NCBI GenBank assembly: GCA_900547995.1
Contig: URIY01000013.1
Location: forward strand, 1-37,265
Length of the DNA stretch: 37,265 nucleotides
Direction: 5' to 3'
Origin: an uncultured Mycoplasmatota bacterium
Lineage (GTDB): Bacteria; Bacillota_I; Bacilli_A; RF39; UBA660
In this document: positions 24,903-31,879 of the stretch, piece by piece
How the letters are laid out: each line of letters opens with the position of its first letter
How positions within the stretch are numbered: position 1 is the stretch's first letter
Notes under the pieces: model-generated
What the model saw: only the letters and a program-made list of their open reading frames with translations
Database searches by the model: none
What the model was told of the DNA's origin: nothing
Program-made: the position numbers and the translations under genes

Positions 24903-26108
24903 TTGCTAGCAGTTGTGTTATCAGGAGGAGGGGCCAAAGGTGCTTATCAAATTGGTGTTTGGCGTGCTCTTCGTAAATTAAATATAAAATATGATATTAT
25001 AACAGGAACATCAGTAGGTGCTTTAAATGGTGCTATGATGGTAACTGGTGATTATAAAAGAGCATATAAGATTTGGAAAAATCTTAATTATGATAAAATA
25101 TTAGATAACAGTAATTTTAATAATGAACATGATATTATTAAGTATTACGCTAAAAGTTTTATTAAGACGGGTGGTGCAAGTATATCATCTTTAGAATCTT
25201 TAGTAGAAGAGGCTGTAGATGAAAAGAAGTTTTATAAATCAAAAATAAATTTTGGACTAATTACAGTTAATCTATCTAAATTTGAATCTAAAGCCATAAT
25301 AAAGAAAGATATAGAAAAAGAGTATCTAAAAAAATATATTATCGCATCTGCTACTTGTTATCCTTTCTTTAAAAAGAAAATGATAGATGATAATAATTAT
25401 ATTGATGGAGGCTTTTTCGATAATTTACCTATTAATTTAGCCATTTCTTTAGGTGCTACTGATATTATTGCTATTGATTTAAAAGCCGTTGGTATAAAAC
25501 AAAGAGTAAAGAATAAAAATGTTAATATTAAATATATATCACCAAGAAATGAAACAGGATCTTTTCTAGCCTTTGAAAGTACAGGAACAAGAAAAAATAT
25601 CCAATTAGGATATAATGATACAATGAAATCTTTTTATAAATTAGATGGTGACAAATATACATTTAAACTTGGTCAATTAGAAAAAAATTATCATAAATAT
25701 TTTAACAAATTTATAAATATTATAAAAGAATTGTATAATGATGATTATTTAAATAAACTTTTTAAATTTAATAATGATAAAAAAGATTATAATGAACATG
25801 ATATCTTTGTATCTTTTAATCATTTAATTGAACAGTTAGGTGAGTTATTAAAAATCAATCCTGTTCCTATTTATAGAATAAGAGATTACAATAAATTATT
25901 AAAAAAAGAAATAGTCAATATTACTTCTTTAAATAAGCATGATGGTGTTAAAAAAATTATAAATATGGTTCATAGTGAGCAAGTACTTAAGTATATCTAT
26001 GAATTATTAAATGATAACGTTTTAAATAATAAAAAACGAATTATGAATTATGATTTATTATATAGCAAGGAAATCTTCATGGCTGTATACTTGTATGTTA
26101 TAAAATAA
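24903..26108 (+). CDS. Patatin-like phospholipase (RssA/YchK type)
   Basis: A 401-residue Ser/Asp-dyad lipid acyl hydrolase. Oxyanion hole 'SGGGAKGAYQ' (7-16), nucleophile Ser37 in 'GTSVG', catalytic Asp168 in 'YIDGGFFDNLP'. The patatin domain covers about residues 1-200. The remaining 200 residues are a Lys/Asn-rich helical extension that I do not recognise. The TTG start is chosen because AAGGTGGTGA lies just upstream and the protein must begin with the conserved first strand. The trpS promoter lies directly after its stop. Confidence 0.88.
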   Translation: MLAVVLSGGGAKGAYQIGVWRALRKLNIKYDIITGTSVGALNGAMMVTGDYKRAYKIWKNLNYDKILDNSNFNNEHDIIKYYAKSFIKTGGASISSLESLVEEAVDEKKFYKSKINFGLITVNLSKFESKAIIKKDIEKEYLKKYIIASATCYPFFKKKMIDDNNYIDGGFFDNLPINLAISLGATDIIAIDLKAVGIKQRVKNKNVNIKYISPRNETGSFLAFESTGTRKNIQLGYNDTMKSFYKLDGDKYTFKLGQLEKNYHKYFNKFINIIKELYNDDYLNKLFKFNNDKKDYNEHDIFVSFNHLIEQLGELLKINPVPIYRIRDYNKLLKKEIVNITSLNKHDGVKKIINMVHSEQVLKYIYELLNDNVLNNKKRIMNYDLLYSKEIFMAVYLYVIK

Positions 26109-26110
26109 AA

Positions 26111-26119
26111 TGTTATAAT
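26111..26119 (+). promoter_or_regulatory. Extended -10 promoter of trpS (TGTTATAAT)
   Basis: The nonamer begins two bases after the patatin stop and ends 23 bases before ATG 26143. Confidence 0.65.
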
Positions 26120-26142
26120 CAAATGGTATGAAGGTGATTTAC

Positions 26143-27153
26143 ATGGAAAAAAAGACAATATTAACAGGGCTTAGACCAACAGGTAATTTACATTTGGGCC
26201 ATTATTTTGGTGCTTTAACTAATTGGGTAAAATTACAAGATACTTACAATTCCTATTTTGAAATTGCTGATGTCCAAGCCTTAACAGATAACTTTAATAA
26301 TCCAGCCAAGGTAAGAAAAAATGTTAGAGAAACAACTATTGATTTATTATCAGTAGGTATTGATCCAAATAAGGCAACTATTTTCGTTCAATCTATGATA
26401 CCTGAAATTGCTGAACTTACTGTTTATTTTTCTAATCTTGTTACTATTGCACGATTATATAGAAATCCGACTGTAAAAAACGAAGCAAAGCAAAAAAAGG
26501 AATTATTTGGTGAAAATGAGTTAAATATTACATATGGTTTCTTAGGCTATCCTGTAAGTCAAGCAGCCGATATCGCAACCTTTTCAGGACAATTAGTACC
26601 TGTTGGTGAAGATCAATTACCACTTATTGAACAAACAAGAGAAATTATTCATAAATTTAATAATATATATGGAGAAACCCTTATCGAACCAGAACATTTA
26701 CTTAGTAGTAATGCCCGTATAAAAGGTTTAGATGGTAATGAAAAAATGGGTAAAAGTTTAGGAAATGCTATTTTTCTATGTGATTCTAAAGAAACTATTA
26801 CTGAAAAAATAATGGGGGCTGTTACAGATAAAAATAAAATAAAAAAAGATGATCCAGCCAATCCTGATGTATGTATGGTTTACTATTATCATAATTTGGT
26901 TAACAAAGATAATGTAAATACTGTGTGTAATGAATGTAAAAAGGGACAAAGAGGATGTGTCAATTGTAAAAAAGAATTAATAAATGCCATGATGGAATTT
27001 TTAAAACCAATTCAGGAAAAACGTAAATTTTATGAAGAACATCCTGAAATTGTAGATGAAGTATTAATTAAAGGCACTGAAAATGCTAAAAAGATCGCAA
27101 GTCAAAATATGGAGAAAATAAAATCAGCACTTATGATTGACTATTTTAAATAA
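26143..27153 (+). CDS. trpS: Tryptophanyl-tRNA synthetase with a putative iron-sulfur cysteine motif
   Basis: A 336-residue class I synthetase that charges tRNA-Trp. The HIGH motif is 'TGNLHLGHYFG' and the KMSKS loop is 'GNEKMGKSLGNA'. Start ATG 26143 follows AAGGTGAT; the in-frame ATG at 26128 has no site. Near the C-terminus five Cys lie in a Cys-x17-Cys-x2-Cys-x6-Cys-x2-Cys array (26872-26967), containing Cys-x20-Cys-x6-Cys-x2-Cys. This closely resembles the Cys-x22-Cys-x6-Cys-x2-Cys that binds a 4Fe-4S cluster at the anticodon-binding end of Thermotoga maritima TrpRS. Cluster binding here is inference. Confidence 0.93.
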   Translation: MEKKTILTGLRPTGNLHLGHYFGALTNWVKLQDTYNSYFEIADVQALTDNFNNPAKVRKNVRETTIDLLSVGIDPNKATIFVQSMIPEIAELTVYFSNLVTIARLYRNPTVKNEAKQKKELFGENELNITYGFLGYPVSQAADIATFSGQLVPVGEDQLPLIEQTREIIHKFNNIYGETLIEPEHLLSSNARIKGLDGNEKMGKSLGNAIFLCDSKETITEKIMGAVTDKNKIKKDDPANPDVCMVYYYHNLVNKDNVNTVCNECKKGQRGCVNCKKELINAMMEFLKPIQEKRKFYEEHPEIVDEVLIKGTENAKKIASQNMEKIKSALMIDYFK

Positions 27154-27171
27154 TAAATGAGGTGAATTAAA

Positions 27172-27612
27172 TTGAAAAAATTTATTACCTACTTATGTGT
27201 ACTTTCACTTGCATTAGTAGGATGTAAAAATAAAAATAATTCAGAAACATTAAAATGTTCTATGGAGAAAGAAGAAGCTAGTAATAATATTGTTCAAACA
27301 TTAGAAGCAAGTTTTGAACAGGATAAAGTAATATCAATAAATATGAAGATACAAACACTATTAAATGAAAAGTATGTACCATATATAGATTCTTTTGTTA
27401 CACAGATGGAAGAACAATTTAGCAATTATAAAGATAAAAAAGGTATTACAAGCAATGTATATCAAGATGAATCATCTGTTACTATTTCTATATCTTTTAA
27501 TATTAATAATTTAGATGAAGAAACTAAAAATGAATTAGGCTTTATTGATACCAATGATACATATGAAAATGCCAAAAAATCATTAGAAAAAAGTGGATAT
27601 ACTTGTAAATAA
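27172..27612 (+). CDS. Small lipoprotein, possibly DUF1307/YehR-like
   Basis: A 146-residue lipoprotein with signal sequence and lipobox LVGC (Cys18). The mature part begins Lys/Asn-rich and continues with beta strands: 'LKCSMEKEE', 'ISINMKIQTLL', 'SSVTISISFNI', 'YTCK'. The two Cys, near each end of the mature domain, could form a disulfide. The pattern is that of the YehR/DUF1307 lipoprotein family. TTG 27172 is the start because TGAGGTGA lies upstream. It follows trpS by 18 bases and may be cotranscribed. Role unknown. Confidence 0.7.
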   Translation: MKKFITYLCVLSLALVGCKNKNNSETLKCSMEKEEASNNIVQTLEASFEQDKVISINMKIQTLLNEKYVPYIDSFVTQMEEQFSNYKDKKGITSNVYQDESSVTISISFNINNLDEETKNELGFIDTNDTYENAKKSLEKSGYTCK

Positions 27613-27613
27613 A

Positions 27614-27643
27614 AATAACTTTGACTAGTTCAAAGTTATTTTC
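27614..27643. terminator. Bidirectional terminator between convergent genes
   Basis: An 11-bp perfect stem AATAACTTTGA/TCAAAGTTATT with a CTAGT loop, followed by TTT on the plus strand and A/T-rich DNA on the other. It serves the lipoprotein gene and overlaps the stop codon of the convergent DUF378 gene. Confidence 0.8.
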
Positions 27644-27842
27644 TGTCTGAGCTTATATGATTAAATAATATACCAATATTGATTAAACCAGCTAAGCCGA
27701 CAATAATATATACAATTCTACTCATTAAGGTATATGTACCAAAAAGAGTTGCTACTAAATCAATATTAAAAAAACCAATTAAACCCCAGTTAACAGCACC
27801 AATAATAGTAAAAACAAGTGCTATTTTTTGTAAACTTTCCAT
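27636..27842 (-). CDS. DUF378 small membrane protein
   Basis: A 68-residue protein with two membrane segments. 'TIIGAVNWGLIGFFNIDLV' and 'MSRIVYIIVGLAGL' are the DUF378 signature (N-W-G-L-x-G and R-x-x-Y-x-x-V-G). ATG 27842 is chosen because GAAAGGAG precedes it; the longer frame to 27875 has no site. The function of the family is not known. Confidence 0.85.
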   Translation of the reverse strand: MESLQKIALVFTIIGAVNWGLIGFFNIDLVATLFGTYTLMSRIVYIIVGLAGLINIGILFNHISSDRK

Positions 27843-27949
27843 ATATTGCTCCTTTCTTACTAGTATTATTATCAAAAAAAGATATTTTTATACATAACTA
27901 TATAAAAAAAATAATATACTTAAATGAAATTAATTGTTGAGGTGAAAAT

Positions 27950-28948
27950 ATGAAAAAATTAGTTTTATTTAGTTTTATCTTATTTAGTTGCTTTTTGATA
28001 ACAGGATGTAAAAAATATGGAGAAAAAGATGTTATAAAAGAACTCAAAAAGAGTATTGAAAAATCAAATGGTTATAATATAAAAGGAGAACTTGAAATAA
28101 TAAATAATGAAGATAGCTATTTATATGATGTTGAAGTATCATATAAAAAGAAAGAACAATTTAGAGTTGATTTAAAAAATAAAGTAAATAATCATGAACA
28201 AATTATATTAAGAAACAGTGAAGGTGTTTATGTACTTACACCATCATTAAATAAAAGTTTTAAATTTCAAAGTGAATGGCCATATAATAATTCTCAGAGT
28301 TATCTATTACAAACAATTATAAAAGATATTGAAAATGATAAAGAATATCAATTTAAAGAAAGTGAAGATGGATATATAATAACAACTAAAGTTAATTATT
28401 CAAACAATAAAGATTTAGTTAAACAAAATATTTATATTAATAAAAATATTCAAATTACTGAAGTACATGTTGTAGACAATAATGATCAAGTAAAAATGAA
28501 AATGAAATTTAATTCTATCGATATGAAAGCAACTTATAATGATAATTATTTTGATTTAAAAGAAAATATGGCATCATCAGATTTTACTACTGAAAAAGCA
28601 ACAAGTAAAATAAATGATATTATTTATCCAATGTATTTACCTACAAATACACATTTATCTAGTCAAGATACTGTTTCTACAACAAGTGGAGAAAGAATTA
28701 TTTTAACATTTGATGGTGAAAAACCATTTATGTTAGTACAAGAAACAGCTAGTATAGAAGATGAATTAACTACTATCCCAATGTATGGTGAGCCAGAACT
28801 ATTAATAGATACAGTTGCTGCAATATCTGATTCATCTATTACATGGGTAAGTAATGGGATTGAATATTATGTTGTATCAGATGCCTTAGAAAAAGATGAA
28901 TTAATAAGTGTTGCCAAATCAATTAGTGTTATGCCAGTTGGTAAATAA
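27950..28948 (+). CDS. LolA-fold lipoprotein, YdcC-like
   Basis: A 332-residue lipoprotein with lipobox LITGC (Cys20). Residues about 30-190 follow the pattern of Bacillus YdcC: 'YNIKGELEI', 'VSYKKKEQFRVDL', 'QIILRNSEGVYVLTPSLNKS' and 'FKFQSEWPYNNSQSYLLQ', a LolA/RseB-like half-barrel. The C-terminal 110 residues resemble a second domain often found in these proteins ('YPMYLPTNTHLSSQD' to 'ISVMPVG'). YdcC is linked with sporulation in Bacillus, but no sporulation gene is nearby here. RBS GAGGTGA precedes the ATG. Confidence 0.8.
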   Translation: MKKLVLFSFILFSCFLITGCKKYGEKDVIKELKKSIEKSNGYNIKGELEIINNEDSYLYDVEVSYKKKEQFRVDLKNKVNNHEQIILRNSEGVYVLTPSLNKSFKFQSEWPYNNSQSYLLQTIIKDIENDKEYQFKESEDGYIITTKVNYSNNKDLVKQNIYINKNIQITEVHVVDNNDQVKMKMKFNSIDMKATYNDNYFDLKENMASSDFTTEKATSKINDIIYPMYLPTNTHLSSQDTVSTTSGERIILTFDGEKPFMLVQETASIEDELTTIPMYGEPELLIDTVAAISDSSITWVSNGIEYYVVSDALEKDELISVAKSISVMPVGK

Positions 28949-28952
28949 AAAT

Positions 28953-28988
28953 AAAACGTTAATGATTGCTATTCGTTAACGTTTTTTT
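28953..28988 (+). terminator. Rho-independent terminator
   Basis: Stem AAAACGTTAA/TTAACGTTTT with a 13-base loop and a run of eight T. It follows the YdcC-like gene by four bases. Confidence 0.88.
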
Positions 28989-29012
28989 TGCGTAATAAAA
29001 ATGATTATTATA

Positions 29013-29030
29013 TTGATAAATATTTATCAA
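29013..29030. repeat. Perfect 18-bp palindrome
   Basis: TTGATAAATATTTATCAA is fully self-complementary with no spacer. It sits between the YdcC terminator and the first RhuM relic. It could be a dimeric repressor operator; in DNA this AT-rich it could also be chance. Confidence 0.6.
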
Positions 29031-29064
29031 CAAAATTAATATGGATTATGAAAGACAAAATAGT

Positions 29065-29401
29065 TATAAATTTTAATTAATTTAGAGGAAATTTAACATT
29101 TTTATAATATATGTAATAGTAAAGGAGTAAAAAATTATAAGTAAATATGAAAAATAAGACATTTTGGCTTAATATAGAACAAATGGTTGAACTATTTAGT
29201 AGAGATTATAGAACAATTAGAAATGCTTTACATGAAGGACTAAATAATTTAGTGGTTATCGCAAAATTTGCGAATACCACTATCAATGATAATTGTTAGG
29301 AATTATGAGTAATCAAAAATTCGATGTATATTATAAATTTTAATTAGATTAGAGGGATTTTAACATTTTTATAATATATGTAATAGTGAAGAAGTTAAAA
29401 A
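29065..29401 (+). repeat. Direct repeat (about 70 bases) upstream of RhuM copies 1 and 2
   Basis: 29065-29135 and 29332-29401 share a leader: TATAAATTTTAATTA, then ATTTTTATAATATATGTAATAGT and GTTAAAAA/AGTAAAAAA, with few differences. The last part, AGTAAAGGAGTTAAGAA, also stands before copy 3 (29939-29955). Each copy thus once carried its own promoter and ribosome binding site; the array arose by tandem duplication. Confidence 0.75.
29147..29299 (+). pseudogene. RhuM copy 1, short relic
   Basis: A 50-residue frame, 'MKNKTFWLNIEQMVELFSRD' and on through 'VVIAKFANTT', matches the DNA-binding N-terminus of the intact copy at 29957 (its residues 21-65) but lacks the first 20 and everything after. 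It still has an AAAGGAG ribosome binding site about 20 bases upstream and an imperfect palindrome at 29251-29281. Deleted relic. Confidence 0.75.
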
Positions 29402-29930
29402 ATGAAAAACGAAATTATATTGTCTGAAAACCAAAATGTTAAATTAGAAGTAAATATAAAAGAAGAGACAGTTTGGCTAAATACTGAACAGATAGCGCAA
29501 TTATTTGATAGAAATTCAAAAACAATTAGAAAACATATTAATAATGCTTTAGAAGAAGAATTAGATAGTTCAACTGTCGCAAAATTTGCAACAGTTCAAA
29601 AAGAGGGAAATAGAGATGTAATGCGTAATATTGATTATTATAATTTAGATATGATAATTAGTGTTGGTTATCCTGTTAAAAGCAAAAATGGTATTATCTT
29701 TAGAAGATGAGCAAATCAAGTTTTGAAAGATTATTTAATTAAAGGTTATTCTGTTAATCAAAAGAGATTAGAATATTTAGAAAAAACAATAAAACTCATT
29801 GATATAGCAGGAAGAATTGACTAAAAACTAAATGGAAATGAGGCACAAGAAATAATAAAAATAATTAATAATTATTCAAATGCTTTAAATTTGTTGGATG
29901 ATAATGATTATAGAAAAGTTTTAATCCAAA
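29402..29930 (+). pseudogene. RhuM copy 2, broken by nonsense mutations and lacking the Fic domain
   Basis: The frame opens for 102 residues, nearly identical to the intact copy, then stops at TGA 29708 where the intact gene has TGG (Trp100). Homology continues in frame to about 29930, with another stop at TAA 29822 where the intact gene has CAA. Both are single transitions. DNA for the C-terminal Fic part is absent: the copy runs straight into the leader of copy 3. It differs from copy 3 around residues 64-75 ('VQKEGNRDVMRNID' against 'TAKDGKTYQVD'). Confidence 0.85.
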
Positions 29931-29956
29931 AGAGAAGATAGTAAAGGAGTTAAGAA

Positions 29957-30892
29957 ATGAAAAACGAAATTATATTGTTTGAAAACCAAAATGTTAAATT
30001 AGAAGTAAATATGAAGGATGAGACAGTATGGCTAAATACTGAACAGATAGCGCAATTATTTGATAGAGATTCAAAAACAATTAGAAAACATATTAATAAT
30101 ACATTACAAGAAGAATGCGATAATTCAGTTGTCGCAAAATTTGCGACAACTGCAAAAGATGGTAAAACTTATCAGGTAGATTATTATAATTTAGATATGA
30201 TAATTAGTGTTGGTTATCGCGTTAAGAGCAAAAATGGTATTATCTTTAGAAGATGGGCAAATCAAGCTTTGAAAGATTATTTAATTAAAGGTTATTCTGT
30301 TAATCAAAAGAGATTAGAATATTTAGAAAAAACAATAAAACTCATTGATATAGCAGGAAGAATTGACCAAAAACTAAATGGAGATGAAGCACAAGAAATA
30401 ATAAAAGTAATTAATAATTATTCAAATGCTTTAAATCTATTAGATGATTATGATCATGGAAAAGTTGTTAAACCAAAAGGAACAAATAGTGATAACAAAA
30501 TAAATTATAAGAACTGTATGAATATAATTAATCAATTAAGGTGGAAGAGTGATAGCAGTCTATTTGCACTAGAGAGAGATAAAGGCCTAGAATCAATTAT
30601 TGAAAATATTTATGCATCATTTAATGGACAAGATGTATATCCTAGTATAGAAGAAAAGGCATCTAACTTCTTATATCTAATAACAAAGAATCATACATTT
30701 ATAGATGGTAATAAAAGAATAGCGGCAACTTTATTTATATATTTTTTAGAATTTTATAATATTTTATATAAAAATGGTAAACAAGTTATTGATAATAATA
30801 CATTAGTAGCAATTACTCTATTAATTGCTGGATCTAATCCAAAAGAAAAAGATATACTAATAGATTTAGTAATGAATTTTTTAAATGATTAG
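29957..30892 (+). CDS. RhuM-family protein with C-terminal Fic/Doc domain
   Basis: A 311-residue two-domain protein. Residues 1-125 are the RhuM region with a predicted DNA-binding helix-turn-helix ('TEQIAQLFDRDSKTIRKHI') and 'YNLDMIISVGYRVKSKNG'. Residues about 185-311 are a Fic/Doc domain with 'HTFIDGNKR' (246-254), where Fic enzymes have HxFx(D/A)GNxR and use it to transfer AMP or phosphate to a target. Lys-Arg follows GN as in Doc. A linker of about 60 residues joins them. The ribosome binding site is AAAGGAG. It is probably toxin- or phage-defence-related; no antitoxin gene is adjacent, and two relics precede it. The start of the Fic region lacks an obvious inhibitory helix. Confidence 0.85.
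   Translation: MKNEIILFENQNVKLEVNMKDETVWLNTEQIAQLFDRDSKTIRKHINNTLQEECDNSVVAKFATTAKDGKTYQVDYYNLDMIISVGYRVKSKNGIIFRRWANQALKDYLIKGYSVNQKRLEYLEKTIKLIDIAGRIDQKLNGDEAQEIIKVINNYSNALNLLDDYDHGKVVKPKGTNSDNKINYKNCMNIINQLRWKSDSSLFALERDKGLESIIENIYASFNGQDVYPSIEEKASNFLYLITKNHTFIDGNKRIAATLFIYFLEFYNILYKNGKQVIDNNTLVAITLLIAGSNPKEKDILIDLVMNFLND
30126..30152. repeat. Perfect 27-base palindrome inside the intact RhuM-Fic gene
   Basis: Arms CAGTTGTCGCAAA and TTTGCGACAACTG flank one central base (30139). It spans the codons for 'SVVAKFATTA'. The same place in copy 2 (29572-29596) and copy 1 (29251-29281) holds palindromes with the same core GCAAA/TTTGC and different outer arms. Confidence 0.95.
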
Positions 30893-30977
30893 TAAATAAC
30901 CGAGGAGATAAATTTAAAATTATTTTGATTAATAAAATGAAAATTTTTCAAGTAATATAGTATTTTTTCTTAAACTA

Positions 30978-30986
30978 TGCTATAAT
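30978..30986 (+). promoter_or_regulatory. Extended -10 promoter (TGCTATAAT)
   Basis: TGCTATAAT lies 17 bases before ATG 31004. No -35 is recognisable. Confidence 0.6.
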
Positions 30987-31003
30987 TAGTCAAGGTGATA
31001 GAC

Positions 31004-31798
31004 ATGGAAGAAAAGAAAAATACAAAGAAAACAAATAATAGTACTAATAAAAAAACTAAAACAACAACTACTAATAAAAAGAGTAGTACTCAAGCAAGTA
31101 CAAAGAAAACTACTACAAAAAAGGCATCTGGAACTAGTAAAGCTAGTACAAAAACTACAACTACAAAAAAGAAAGTTACTATGCCAAAAGAAGAGGTAAA
31201 AGTAGTAGAAACAAAGAAAAAAGAAACTACTCCTGTTTCAAAGAAAAAAGATGAAAAAAGAATAAATAAAGAAATTAATAAGAGTGTAAAAATGATGGAT
31301 ACATCATCAGATAGTACAGATGAAATTCGTAAGTTATTAATTATTATTGGTGCTGTTTGTGCTGTTATGCTTGCTTTTTATTTTATTACAGAAGTTGTTG
31401 TAAAGAATAAAAAGAATTCTAACAATAATAATCAAAATGATATTAAAGTAGAACCAGTAATCCAATATGAACAAATTTTAATGGGATCATTATTTAATCA
31501 AAATGAAAGTGATTATTATGTATTTGTTTATGATAAAGATGATGTTATGTTAGACTTATACAATCAATATATTTCTAGTTATAATAAATTAGATAGTCAT
31601 TTAAAGGTATATAAAGTAAATTTAAGTGAAGATTTTAATAAATCATATATTGGAGAAGAAAGTCATTTATCTGGAGACAACATTAAAGATATTAAAGTAA
31701 CTGGTACAACTCTTATAAGAATTAAAGATAAAGAAATAAGTTCTTCATATGAAAATAGTGAAGATATTACTAAGAAGTTAAAAGAATTAGTTGGATAA
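31004..31798 (+). CDS. Single-pass membrane protein with Lys/Thr-rich tail and thioredoxin-like outer domain
   Basis: A 264-residue protein. ATG 31004 is preferred to an in-frame GTG at 30995 because AAGGTGATAG precedes it. Residues 1-105 are low-complexity Lys/Thr/Ser and probably disordered, with net positive charge; 111-131 form one membrane segment; the rest is outside. The outer part ('YYVFVYDKDDVMLDLYNQYI', 'LKVYKVNLSEDFN', 'IKVTGTTLIRIKDKEI') has the strand-helix-strand order of thioredoxin folds but no CxxC, so it is not a redox enzyme. The positive tail might bind nucleic acid or membrane. It has its own promoter and terminator. Confidence 0.7.
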   Translation: MEEKKNTKKTNNSTNKKTKTTTTNKKSSTQASTKKTTTKKASGTSKASTKTTTTKKKVTMPKEEVKVVETKKKETTPVSKKKDEKRINKEINKSVKMMDTSSDSTDEIRKLLIIIGAVCAVMLAFYFITEVVVKNKKNSNNNNQNDIKVEPVIQYEQILMGSLFNQNESDYYVFVYDKDDVMLDLYNQYISSYNKLDSHLKVYKVNLSEDFNKSYIGEESHLSGDNIKDIKVTGTTLIRIKDKEISSSYENSEDITKKLKELVG

Positions 31799-31819
31799 AA
31801 GTTATACTAATTCTTTTTT
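31781..31819 (+). terminator. Terminator overlapping the end of the coding sequence
   Basis: Stem AAAGAATTAGT/ACTAATTCTTT with a 14-base loop that contains the stop codon, followed by TTT. The left arm encodes the last residues of the protein. Confidence 0.8.
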
Positions 31820-31825
31820 CTTTTA

Positions 31826-31854
31826 TTGAAAAATATATATTAATATAGTATAAT
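31826..31854 (+). promoter_or_regulatory. Promoter of the TelA operon
   Basis: TTGAAA (31826-31831), 17 bases, TATAAT (31849-31854), 25 bases before ATG 31880. Confidence 0.8.
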
Positions 31855-31879
31855 TACTATAAGATGAGGGATTGATAAA

